From: JAFAZJ01 sp050183765
GTDB lineage: Bacteria; Pseudomonadota; Alphaproteobacteria; Reyranellales; Reyranellaceae
DNA: 64,000 nucleotides
Assembly: GCA_050183765.1 (NCBI GenBank)
Contig: JBFXAZ010000008.1
Span: 18,407-82,406, forward strand
Direction of reading: 5' to 3'
Under the pieces are notes generated by a model. It made no database searches. It was not told the origin of the DNA and worked only from the letters and a program-made list of their open reading frames with translations. Position 1 is the stretch's first letter. Every line of letters begins with the position of its first letter. This document shows, one piece after another, positions 26,653 to 34,210 of this stretch. The position numbers were made by a program, and so were the translations under genes.

Positions 26653-27984
26653 ATGGCCAACGGTACCGACGGGCGGCCGGTCGCCTACATCAACGCCCGC
26701 CTGATCGACCCGTCCGCCGACACCGACCAGCGCGGCGCGGTGCTGATCGGCGACGGCAGGATCCTCGACTACGGGGCCAACCTGTTCTCGGGCGGCGCGC
26801 CCTACGGCATTCCCACGGTCGACTGCAGCGGCCATTGCCTAGCGCCCGGTATCGTCGATCTGCGCGTGCATACCGGCGAACCCGGCGAGGAGCACAAGGA
26901 GACCTTCAAAACCGCCGGCCGCGCCGCGGCGGCGGGCGGCGTCACCTCGATGTGCATCCTGCCCGACACGGAGCCGCCCTTCGACGACGCCTCGCTGATC
27001 GAGTTCGTGGCCCGCCGCGCGCGGCAGGTTCGATTGGCGAAGATGTATGCCTACGGCGCGCTGACGCTCGGCCTCAAGGGCGAGCAGCTCGCCGAAATCG
27101 GGCTGATCTCGGAGGCGGGCGCGGTGGCATTCACCGACGGCGACAAGGCGGTCGCCAGCGCCCAGCTGATGCGCCGCGCGCTGTACTACGCCAAGACGTT
27201 CGACGCGCTGATCGCGCAGGTGCCGCAGGAGCCGACGCTGTCCAACGGCGCGATGAACAGCGGCGAGCTGGCGACGCGGCTGGGCCTGGGCGGCAGCCAC
27301 AAGCTGGCCGAGGCGATCCAGCTGGAGCGCGATGTGCGGCTGGTCGAGATGACCGGCGCGCGCTACCACGCCAGCAAGATCTCGACCGCCGAGGGCATCG
27401 ACATCGTCCGCCGGGCCAAGGCGCGCGGCCTGAAGGTGACCTGCGATACCGCGCCGCACTACTTCGCGCTCAACGAGATCGCCGTCGGCGAATATCGCAC
27501 CTTCGCCAAGGTCGTGCCGCCGCTGCGCAGCGAGGCCGATCGCTTGGCCGTGATCGAGGGCGTACGCGACGGCACCATCGACTGCATCGTCTCCGACCAC
27601 CGGCCGCAGGATGTCGAGAGCAAGCGCGTGCCCTTCGCCCAGGCCGAGCCCGGCGTGGTCGGGCTGGAGACCCTGCTGCCGATCGCCCTCGAGCTTTATC
27701 ACAACGGCCAGATGACTCTGCCGCGCATCTGGCAGCGCCTGACGACCGCGCCGTCGAAGCTGTTCCGCCTGCCCGGCGGCCGGCTGGAAAAGGGCGCGCC
27801 GGCCGACCTGGTGCTGTTCGATCCGGACATTGCCTGGGTGATCGACCCGGACAAGTTCCAGAGCAAGACCGGCAACACGGCCTTCGACGAGCGCCCGACG
27901 CAGGGCCGCGTCCTGATGACCGTGCTCGACGGTCGGGTGATCTATCGCGATGAGGTCCTGTGGCCGGAATCGGTCGCGGCCTGA
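26653..27984 (+). CDS. Dihydroorotase-like protein, probably catalytically inactive PyrC'
   Basis: 443 residues of the dihydroorotase/allantoinase family, but most metal ligands are changed. The usual H-x-H motif reads DLRVHTGEPGEEHKE (first His is Arg). The HCED-type segment reads LIAQVPQEPTLSNG (no His). The H-x-S-T segment reads YHASKISTAEG (His aligned with Lys). The final segment SDHRPQD keeps the Asp. The frame is intact and colinear with pyrB, so it is not a decayed gene. In Pseudomonas and relatives an inactive PyrC' is structurally needed for the PyrB dodecamer, and the same role is inferred here. An active dihydroorotase should be encoded elsewhere. Confidence 0.85.
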   Translation: MANGTDGRPVAYINARLIDPSADTDQRGAVLIGDGRILDYGANLFSGGAPYGIPTVDCSGHCLAPGIVDLRVHTGEPGEEHKETFKTAGRAAAAGGVTSMCILPDTEPPFDDASLIEFVARRARQVRLAKMYAYGALTLGLKGEQLAEIGLISEAGAVAFTDGDKAVASAQLMRRALYYAKTFDALIAQVPQEPTLSNGAMNSGELATRLGLGGSHKLAEAIQLERDVRLVEMTGARYHASKISTAEGIDIVRRAKARGLKVTCDTAPHYFALNEIAVGEYRTFAKVVPPLRSEADRLAVIEGVRDGTIDCIVSDHRPQDVESKRVPFAQAEPGVVGLETLLPIALELYHNGQMTLPRIWQRLTTAPSKLFRLPGGRLEKGAPADLVLFDPDIAWVIDPDKFQSKTGNTAFDERPTQGRVLMTVLDGRVIYRDEVLWPESVAA

Positions 27985-28050
27985 CCACAATTCCGCCGCT
28001 TCAGGTGTTAATCTAGCGGGGGTGCCGTCTCGCTTGTTTCAGGATATCGC

Positions 28051-28929
28051 ATGGCCCGCTTTCTCCTCCTCACCACCTCCGCCCTCGCCCTCGTCGGCAT
28101 CGTCGGGTCAGCCTCGGCGCAGCGCAGCCCCGACCGATCGAGCGAACTGCTCGACGCGCTCGCCCGGCGCCTGAAGATCTGCGCGGAGATGACCGACAAC
28201 GGCCAGCGCCTGGCCTGCTACGACCACATCGACAGGGATATCGGCAGCGGCGCCGCGGCCGCGCCGCAGCCTGTGCCGGTACCGCCGCCCGTGGCCGCGC
28301 CGCGCCCGGTCGCTCCGCCCCCCGGCGCTGGTCCGGTGGCGGCCCAGCCGCTGCCGCCGCCTCCGGGAGCGAGCGGACCTCAGCCCGGCGATCCTCGACC
28401 TCTCGCGCCGCCGCCGCCGGCCGCGGCGTCGGAGCCGCAGGTGTTCCGCGATCCCGCCACCGGCCGCGTCTACGATCCGCAGAACGTCGGCCAGCCCGCC
28501 GACAAGCCGGTGCCACCGGAAGATCGCGCCTTCGATCCACGAGCCCAGGGCCGCACCACGATCGGTGCAGCGCCGGGCAGCGGGCCCGTCCGGCCGCGCA
28601 CGATCGAGGCACGGACCCGCCCCATCGGCACCGTGCCCCAGGTCTCCGGTCCGAACTCGAGCGTGCCGCTCGTGGCGCTGGAGATCCCGTCGCTGCGTAT
28701 CGGCCCGCAAGGCCGATGGGTGCTTCAGATGAACCTCGCGAACAATTCGACCCAGCCCTTCGACGCGTCGGTGGCCTGTAGCTTCCGCAACGGCGAGCGG
28801 TCGGTCGACGACGTGCTGGTCTGGCTGCGGGGCGTGCGCGCAGGCGAGAAGGTCACCGCCGAGGTGAACGGACCGGCGGCCCAGATCTACGTCGACAATG
28901 CGCCCTGCACGGTACGGACGCCGCGATAG
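28051..28929 (+). CDS. Secreted proline-rich protein of unknown function
   Basis: 292 residues. A signal peptide (residues 1-23, ending GSASA) is followed by a short segment with LKICAEMTDNGQRLACYDHI, a two-cysteine pattern (C...RL.CYD) that recurs in several exported proteobacterial proteins. Then comes a Pro/Ala-rich stretch (about residues 70-135) and a C-terminal beta-like domain of some 90 residues (PLVALEIPSLRIGPQGRWVL to the end) with two further cysteines (VACSFRNG and APCTVRT). It is probably periplasmic or surface-exposed with a flexible linker. It stands alone between pyrC' and gmk. I do not recognise a named family. Confidence 0.75.
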   Translation: MARFLLLTTSALALVGIVGSASAQRSPDRSSELLDALARRLKICAEMTDNGQRLACYDHIDRDIGSGAAAAPQPVPVPPPVAAPRPVAPPPGAGPVAAQPLPPPPGASGPQPGDPRPLAPPPPAAASEPQVFRDPATGRVYDPQNVGQPADKPVPPEDRAFDPRAQGRTTIGAAPGSGPVRPRTIEARTRPIGTVPQVSGPNSSVPLVALEIPSLRIGPQGRWVLQMNLANNSTQPFDASVACSFRNGERSVDDVLVWLRGVRAGEKVTAEVNGPAAQIYVDNAPCTVRTPR

Positions 28930-28931
28930 GC

Positions 28932-29576
28932 CTACCGTCCGGCACGCAGCGCCTTGACGAAATCCGACAGGCCGATCTGGCGGTGACGCCTGAGGCGTTC
29001 GGCCTGCAGGATCGCGCGCAGCTCGACCAGGCTGGCCGAGATCTCGCGGTTGACGATGACGTAGTCGTACTCCGGCCAGTGGCTCATCTCGTCGGCCGCC
29101 TTGGCCATGCGCTGCGCCACGACCTGCGGCGAATCCTGCGCGCGCGAGATCAGGCGCCGCTCCAGATCGCCGGTCGAGGGCGGCAGGATGAAGACGCTGA
29201 CTAGGTCGTCGCGCGCGCGCTCGCGCAGCTGCTGCGTGCCCTGCCAGTCGATGTCGAACAGCATGTCGCGGCCGGCCGAGAGCGATGCCTCCACCGGCCC
29301 GCGCGGCGTGCCGTAGTAGTTGTCGAAGACCAGCGCCCACTCGAGCAGCTCGTCGCGATCGACCATGGAGCGGAAGCGCGCGTTGTCGATGAACTGATAG
29401 TCGACGCCGTCGCGCTCGTTGGGCCGCCGCGGCCGCGTCGTCGCCGAGATCGACAGCTCGATGCCGCCGTCGTGCTCCAGCAGCATGCGCGAGAGCGTGG
29501 TCTTGCCGGCGCCCGAAGGCGACGACAGAACCAGCATCAGGCCGCGGCGCACGATGGCGCCGCCGTCATTCGACAT
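28932..29576 (-). CDS. gmk: Guanylate kinase
   Basis: 214 residues from ATG 29576, phosphorylating GMP/dGMP to the diphosphates. The P-loop LSSPSGAGKTTLSRMLLEHD is around residue 18, the GMP-binding region follows (SISATTRPRRPNERDGVDYQ, with Arg and Tyr contacts), and then VEASLSAGRDMLFDIDWQGT, FILPPSTGDLERRL and a C-terminal lid or helix segment. The start lies within the last 11 bases of yicC, a common gene pair in proteobacteria. Confidence 0.95.
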   Translation of the reverse strand: MSNDGGAIVRRGLMLVLSSPSGAGKTTLSRMLLEHDGGIELSISATTRPRRPNERDGVDYQFIDNARFRSMVDRDELLEWALVFDNYYGTPRGPVEASLSAGRDMLFDIDWQGTQQLRERARDDLVSVFILPPSTGDLERRLISRAQDSPQVVAQRMAKAADEMSHWPEYDYVIVNREISASLVELRAILQAERLRRHRQIGLSDFVKALRAGR

Positions 29577-30465
29577 TCTGCACCTGCTCGCGCATCTGCT
29601 CGATGGCGCTCTTGAGCTCGATGCCGATGCGGGTGAGCTCGATGTCGGCCGATTTCGAGCACAACGTGTTGGCCTCGCGATTGAACTCCTGGCAGAGGAA
29701 ATCGAACTTTCGGCCCACCGGCTGGCTGCGTCCGGCACCGCCCAGCAGGTCGCGCGCCTGCGCGATATGCGCAGCCAGCCGGTCGAGTTCCTCGCGCACG
29801 TCCGCCTTGCCAACGAGCAGCGCCACCTCCTGCGCCAGCCGCTCCTCGCTCAGCGCCGGCACGCGGCCCAGCACGTCGGCGAGCTGGGTCTCGAAGCGCG
29901 CGCGCACCACCTCGGCCTGCGCCCCGGCGCGGCCCGTGGCCTTGCCGTGCAGATCGGTCACCTCTTCGAGGCGCTGCCTGAGGATCGCATCGAGGCGCTG
30001 GCCCTCCTGCGCGCGCGATGTCGACAGCCCCTCGAGCGCGCGTTTGAGCGAGCCCAGGATCGCGGCGTCGCGACGCGTCAGCTCCTCCTCGCTGGGCGCC
30101 GCCGGCTGGTCGTCCTCGAGGACCCCGCGCACCCGCAGCAGGCCGTCGGCCGTGGGCGCGGCGATCTCGCCCTGCAGGCGCAGCTCGCCGATCACGCCCA
30201 GGAGCTCGCGCACGAGATCGCGGTTGATGCGCGGCGGCTGGCTGGCGCGGCGCTCGACGACGGAGAGCGAGAGCGAGACGTTGCCGCGCTTGACCGCCTC
30301 GGCCACGGCGGCGCGCGCCGGATGATCGAGCCGCTCATAGCCCGGCGGCACGCGCGTGCGCGCCTCCAGGGTACGGCCATTGACGCTGCGCGCCTCCCAG
30401 ATCCAGGACATGGGTCCGTCGCTGCCCTCGGTCCGCGCATAGCCCGTCATGCTGTAGATCGCCAA
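29566..30465 (-). CDS. yicC: YicC family protein (putative endoribonuclease)
   Basis: 299 residues. The start is TTG 30465, which gives the family N-terminus MAIYSMTGYAR behind GGGAGA; an ATG at the sixth codon would cut into the conserved start. YicC_N lies in the first half (ARSVNGRTLEARTRVPPGYE), with a coiled-coil middle, and the DUF1732 C-terminus is conserved (GRKFDFLCQEFNREANTLCS, IGIELKSAIEQMREQVQNVE). Family members cleave or destabilise RNA. It overlaps gmk by 11 bases and is co-transcribed with it. Confidence 0.9.
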   Translation of the reverse strand: MAIYSMTGYARTEGSDGPMSWIWEARSVNGRTLEARTRVPPGYERLDHPARAAVAEAVKRGNVSLSLSVVERRASQPPRINRDLVRELLGVIGELRLQGEIAAPTADGLLRVRGVLEDDQPAAPSEEELTRRDAAILGSLKRALEGLSTSRAQEGQRLDAILRQRLEEVTDLHGKATGRAGAQAEVVRARFETQLADVLGRVPALSEERLAQEVALLVGKADVREELDRLAAHIAQARDLLGGAGRSQPVGRKFDFLCQEFNREANTLCSKSADIELTRIGIELKSAIEQMREQVQNVE

Positions 30466-30488
30466 ATCCCGTTCTCCCCCGAATCACG

Positions 30489-30556
30489 CTGTCATTCCGA
30501 GCGCAGCGCGGAATCCAGGTCATTCGCTGGGTTCCGCGCTGCGCTCGGAATGACAG
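30489..30556. repeat. Palindromic intergenic repeat, copy 2
   Basis: Arms 30491-30518 and 30527-30554 are reverse complements at 27 of 28 positions, and two further bases pair on each side. The arms share the GTCATTCCGAGCG outer sequence with the copy at 2886-2950, but the middle differs (GCGCGGAATCC against GCGAGGAATCC). It occupies most of the 103-base gap between the minus-strand yicC and DUF2147 genes, where it could end the DUF2147 transcript. Confidence 0.85.
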
Positions 30557-30568
30557 ATAGACGCCGCA

Positions 30569-31036
30569 TTACTTCACGCGCGTCCAGATCTGCGTCTTGC
30601 CGAGGACCGGCACGCCGACATAGCCGCGCAGCCGCAGAGTGCCGTCGGCCTGCAGCGACAGGTTGGCCTTGTAGGTCTTGCCGTCCTCGGCACTGTAGAT
30701 CACACCCTCCTCGAAGCTGTCCGGCGTCGAGGTCGCCTTGAAGTCATAGAGGAATACCATCTGCAGCACCTTGCGGGTGCGCAGCTGGGGGTCGGGATTG
30801 CGATGGTCGACCGCCTCCTCCGGTGTCACCGGCTTGCCGTCGGCGCCCTTGGGAGCGAGCAGGCGCACGATCCGGCCGCATACAGGGCCCCGGCTGGCGT
30901 CGGGGCATTTGTAGATCTCGACATGCGCCGTCTTCGCCGCGGTCAGCCAGACACCGTAGACGTCGGCGGCGAAGGCCGGCGGCGCCACGAGCGCGCCGGC
31001 CAGCACGGCCGGCGCGAGGGCCCGCGACAGGCGCAT
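30569..31036 (-). CDS. DUF2147 exported protein
   Basis: 155 residues from ATG 31036. A signal peptide ends PPAFA, and the mature protein starts ADVYGVWLTAAKTAHVEIYK, the standard DUF2147 opening (GxW......a.V.I..C). GPVCGRIVRLLAPKG and the C-terminal LRLRGYVGVPVLGKTQIWTR complete the roughly 110-residue domain, which is expected to be a lipocalin-like beta barrel in the periplasm. Two cysteines (KCPDASRGPVCG) could form a disulfide. The ATG shares one base with the stop of the SDR gene upstream. The molecular role is unknown. Confidence 0.85.
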   Translation of the reverse strand: MRLSRALAPAVLAGALVAPPAFAADVYGVWLTAAKTAHVEIYKCPDASRGPVCGRIVRLLAPKGADGKPVTPEEAVDHRNPDPQLRTRKVLQMVFLYDFKATSTPDSFEEGVIYSAEDGKTYKANLSLQADGTLRLRGYVGVPVLGKTQIWTRVK

Positions 31037-31815
31037 CAATAGGTTCCCGGGTACTGGCCGCCGTCCATCAGCACGTTCTGGCCGGTGATGTAGCCGGCAT
31101 GCACGCTGCACAGGAAGGCGCAGGCGGCGCCGAACTCGTCGGCCGTGCCGAAGCGGCCGGCGGGATGCGCCGCGGCGGCCTGGTCGCGCTCCTGCTCGAA
31201 GCTGCGGTTGTTCATGCGCGCGCGCGCCGCCATGGTGCCACGCAGGCGGTCGGTGTCGAACGGCCCGGGCAGCAGGCCGTTGATGGTCACGCCGTGCTTG
31301 ACCGTCTTGCGCGCGATGCCGGCGACGAAGCCGGTCAGGCCGCTGCGCGCGCCGTTGCTCAGCCCCAGCACGTCGATCGGCGCCTTCACCGAGCTCGAGG
31401 TGATGTTCACGATGCGGCCGAAGCCGCGCTTCATCATGCCGTCGACCGTCGCCTTGATCAGCTCGATCGGGGTCAGCATGTTGGCGTCGATCGCCTTGAT
31501 CCAGTGGTCGCGCGTCCAGTCGCGGAAATCGCCCGGCGGCGGACCGCCGGCGTTGTTGATCAGGATGTCCGGCTCCGGGCAGGCCGCGAGCACGGCGGCG
31601 CGGCCCTCCGGCGTCGTGATGTCGATCGCCACCGCCGTGACCTTCACGCCGGTCTCCTTGCGGATCTCCGCCGCCGTCGCCTCAAGCTCGGAGGCGGTGC
31701 GGGCATTGATCACCAGATCGACGCCCTCGCGCGCCAGATGCATGGCGCAGCCCTTGCCCAGGCCCTTGCTGGCGGCGCAGACGATGGCCTTGCGGCCCTT
31801 GATACCGAGATCCAT
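31036..31815 (-). CDS. Short-chain dehydrogenase/reductase family protein with altered active site
   Basis: 259 residues from ATG 31815 behind GGGAGGAG. A Rossmann fold is clear: the cofactor loop CAASKGLGKGCAMHLAREG, Arg-39 region NARTASE (suggesting NADP), DILINNAGGPPPGD, and the strand RIVNITSSSVKAPI supplying the catalytic-type serines. Where YxxxK is expected the sequence reads LSNGARSGLTGFV, with no Tyr and Arg in place of Lys. The C-terminus is family-like (AAFLCSVHAGYITGQNVLMD-type segment). It may be a specialised subfamily that uses other residues or only binds the cofactor. It is translationally coupled to the DUF2147 gene. Confidence 0.85.
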   Translation of the reverse strand: MDLGIKGRKAIVCAASKGLGKGCAMHLAREGVDLVINARTASELEATAAEIRKETGVKVTAVAIDITTPEGRAAVLAACPEPDILINNAGGPPPGDFRDWTRDHWIKAIDANMLTPIELIKATVDGMMKRGFGRIVNITSSSVKAPIDVLGLSNGARSGLTGFVAGIARKTVKHGVTINGLLPGPFDTDRLRGTMAARARMNNRSFEQERDQAAAAHPAGRFGTADEFGAACAFLCSVHAGYITGQNVLMDGGQYPGTY

Positions 31816-31848
31816 GGAACTCCTCCCAGGTTGCGCCGCGAGCCTAGC

Positions 31849-32538
31849 CTATCCCTCGTCCGTCGCGAACAGTTCCGACACGAGCTTCACCGAGACCGGC
31901 CGCTTCTGCGCCAGGGCCTGACGGTCCGCGGCCTCGACGATGGCGCGCGCCGCGGCCAGCGAGCGATCCATATGCCGCACGAGGTAGTCGATCACGTCAG
32001 CGCCGATCTGCACCTGCCGGTCGCGGAACAATTTCACCAGCACGGCGGCCAGCAGCGCGTCGTCCGGCGCCTCGATCGCCGCGACCTGCGCCGTGCGCAG
32101 GCGCGATGCGAGATCGGGCAGCGCCACCGGCCAGCGCGCCGGCGCCTCGGGCGCGGCCAGCAGCAGCCAGCCGCCACGCTCGCGCAGCCAGTTGAAGAGA
32201 TGGAAGAGCTGCCGTTCGCGATCGGCATCGCCGGCAACGCCCTGCGCGTCATCGAGCGCCACCGCCCTGGCATCGCCGATCGCATCGAGCACAACGGAGA
32301 AGGCGCCGGTCGAAAGGTCGGCCGGCGCCAGCACGCGTGCCTGCGCGCGTTCCGCCCAGATGCGCAGCAGATGCGTCTTGCCGCTGCCGGAAGGGCCGGC
32401 CAACGCCAGCGCCGGGCCGGGCCAGTCGGGCCAGCGCTCGACCCAGGCGACGGCGACGGCGTTCGCCTCGGCGGGCAGGAAGTCGTCGCGGCGCCAGGAT
32501 GGCTCGCCGGACAGATCGAGCGGCAATTGCCGGGTCAT
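31849..32538 (-). CDS. hda: Hda-type regulatory inactivator of DnaA
   Basis: 229 residues of the DnaA AAA+ type without the DNA-binding domain IV. The N-terminus MTRQLPLDLSG contains the hexapeptide QLPLDL, which matches the beta-clamp-binding motif of Hda. Walker A is LAGPSGSGKTHLLRIWAERA (around residue 40), Walker B-like AVALDDAQG, and the sensor and box VII region is at SRLRTAQVAAIEAPDD. It would promote hydrolysis of DnaA-bound ATP after replisome loading and so prevent re-initiation. The ATG overlaps the perM stop (ATGA). Confidence 0.85.
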   Translation of the reverse strand: MTRQLPLDLSGEPSWRRDDFLPAEANAVAVAWVERWPDWPGPALALAGPSGSGKTHLLRIWAERAQARVLAPADLSTGAFSVVLDAIGDARAVALDDAQGVAGDADRERQLFHLFNWLRERGGWLLLAAPEAPARWPVALPDLASRLRTAQVAAIEAPDDALLAAVLVKLFRDRQVQIGADVIDYLVRHMDRSLAAARAIVEAADRQALAQKRPVSVKLVSELFATDEG

Positions 32539-33617
32539 GCCGGTGGCAGCGGGGTCTCTTCGCCGCGGTAGTAGGTGCTCTCGCGATACCGGGCGACGAA
32601 GAAGCGCACGATCACGCCCAGCACCGCGGCGACCGGAACAGACAGCAGCAGGCCCACGAAGCCGAACAGCGTGCCGCCGGCCAGCAGGGCGAACATCAGC
32701 CACACCGCATGCACGCCGACGCGGTCGCCGACCAGCTTGGGCGTGAGGATGTTGCCCTCGAGGAACTGGCCGACCGCGAAGGTCACCCCGACCATGGCGA
32801 GGCTCAGCCAGTCGGGCGGGAACTGCGCCAGCGCCATGCCGATCGCCAGGATCCCGCCCACCCAGCTGCCGACGAACGGAATGAAGGCGATCAGCCCGAT
32901 GATCAGCCCGATGATGAGGCCGAAATCGAGGCCGATGATCATCAGCGCGCCGCTGTAGAAGATGGCGAGCGACAGGCAGACGATCGCCTGGCCGCGCACA
33001 TAGCCGGCCACCGCTGCGTTGGACTCGCGCGCGAGCCGGCGGATCGCCGGCGCCTGGCTGCGCGGCAGCAGGCTGTCGCAGACCGCGATGAAGCGCGGCC
33101 AGTCGCGCATCAGGTAGAAGGCGATCACCGGCGTCAGGAAGATCAGCGCCAGGACATTCAGCACCGCGAAGCCGCGGCTGAGCACACCGGCGAGGAAGGT
33201 GCTGAGGAGCTTGAGCGCGTTGCTCGCCATGCCGGCGGCATCGTCGAGATTGGCCTCCGCCCCCGGCGCCAGGCCCAGCCGTTCGCGCAACGGTTCGAGC
33301 AACGGCTGGAAGCGCTGGTAGAGGCGCCCGACATATTGCGGCACGCGCGTCGCGAAGTTCTGCGCCTGGTCGGCGATCAACGGCGCGATCGCCAGCACCA
33401 GGCCGATGCCGACCAGCGCGACCAGGGTCAGGACCAGCAGGGTCGCCAGCGTACGCGAGCGCAGCGGCTTCTCGAGCCGGTCGACCAGCGGGTTGAGGAA
33501 ATAGGCGATGGCCATGCCGGCGACGAACGGCAGCAGCACGTCGCGCAGCAGCCACAGCGCGGCGACGAACAGGATGCCGCCGATCAGCCAGAACCGCAGG
33601 TGCCTGGTCGCGTTCAT
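32535..33617 (-). CDS. AI-2E family transporter (PerM-like)
   Basis: 360 residues from ATG 33617. About eight membrane segments: an N-terminal pair (FWLIGGILFVAALWLLRDVL, LPFVAGMAIAYFLNPLVDRL), a soluble middle, and C-terminal signature segments GLIAFIPFVGSWVGGILAIG, VGQFLEGNILTPKLVGDRVG and VHAVWLMFALLAGGTLFGFV. Family members are permeases for varied small molecules or sodium/proton-coupled exchange. The gene sits between the CDP-alcohol transferase and hda, overlapping both by 4 bases, a conserved alphaproteobacterial order. Confidence 0.9.
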   Translation of the reverse strand: MNATRHLRFWLIGGILFVAALWLLRDVLLPFVAGMAIAYFLNPLVDRLEKPLRSRTLATLLVLTLVALVGIGLVLAIAPLIADQAQNFATRVPQYVGRLYQRFQPLLEPLRERLGLAPGAEANLDDAAGMASNALKLLSTFLAGVLSRGFAVLNVLALIFLTPVIAFYLMRDWPRFIAVCDSLLPRSQAPAIRRLARESNAAVAGYVRGQAIVCLSLAIFYSGALMIIGLDFGLIIGLIIGLIAFIPFVGSWVGGILAIGMALAQFPPDWLSLAMVGVTFAVGQFLEGNILTPKLVGDRVGVHAVWLMFALLAGGTLFGFVGLLLSVPVAAVLGVIVRFFVARYRESTYYRGEETPLPPA

Positions 33618-34210
33618 GTTTCCCCGTGACCGGATCGACCGGGCGTTGTCCTTTCCCAGGCCCCCACGCGCCGCCACCAAGCTGCCACGTATGCGCCGCC
33701 CGACAGCACCGTCGTCGCCGCGACCACACAGATCACGACCCGCAACGCGACGGCGTTGTGCCAATCGAAGGCCAGACCAGCCAGCACCCAGACCACGAGA
33801 ACGATCTGCGCCGCGGTGTTGATCTTGCTGATCGTCATCGGCTGCATGGACAGGCTGTGAGTGACGATGCGCACGAGCAGGGCCCCGCCGACGATCAGCA
33901 GGTCGCGGAACACGACGAGCGTCACCAGCCAGACCGGCAGCCAGCCGTAGATCGCCAGCATGACATAGGTGGTGACCAGCAGCGTCTTGTCGGCGATCGG
34001 ATCGAGATAGGCGCCCAGCACGCTGTGCAGCCTGAAGCGATTGGCGAGGAAGCCGTCGAGCGCGTCGGACACGCCGGCCGTCAGGAAGATCCAGAATGCC
34101 GCCGCATGCTCGCTCGCGACGATCGCCCAGACCATCGCCGGCGCGCAGGCCAGCCGCGCCAGGCTGAGCGCGTTGGGCAGCTGGGCGAAGACGGTGCGCA
34201 TCGCCGCCAT
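33614..34210 (-). CDS. CDP-alcohol phosphatidyltransferase (PgsA-like)
   Basis: 198 residues, multi-spanning. The CDP-alcohol signature is GVSDALDGFLANRFRLHSVL followed by GAYLDPIADK (residues about 45-75), with all four metal-binding aspartates; the usual DGxxAR reads DGFLANR. Four to six membrane helices follow. It most likely makes phosphatidylglycerophosphate or cardiolipin from CDP-diacylglycerol in the inner membrane. ATG 34210 shares a base with the stop of the DUF2066 gene (TGATG); ATG 34201 is an alternative start. Confidence 0.85.
   Translation of the reverse strand: MAAMRTVFAQLPNALSLARLACAPAMVWAIVASEHAAAFWIFLTAGVSDALDGFLANRFRLHSVLGAYLDPIADKTLLVTTYVMLAIYGWLPVWLVTLVVFRDLLIVGGALLVRIVTHSLSMQPMTISKINTAAQIVLVVWVLAGLAFDWHNAVALRVVICVVAATTVLSGGAYVAAWWRRVGAWERTTPGRSGHGET

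Noticed and set aside
26653..27984. pyrC as a pseudogene
   Set aside because: The frame is intact, full length and tightly linked to pyrB; ligand loss is typical of functional non-catalytic PyrC'.
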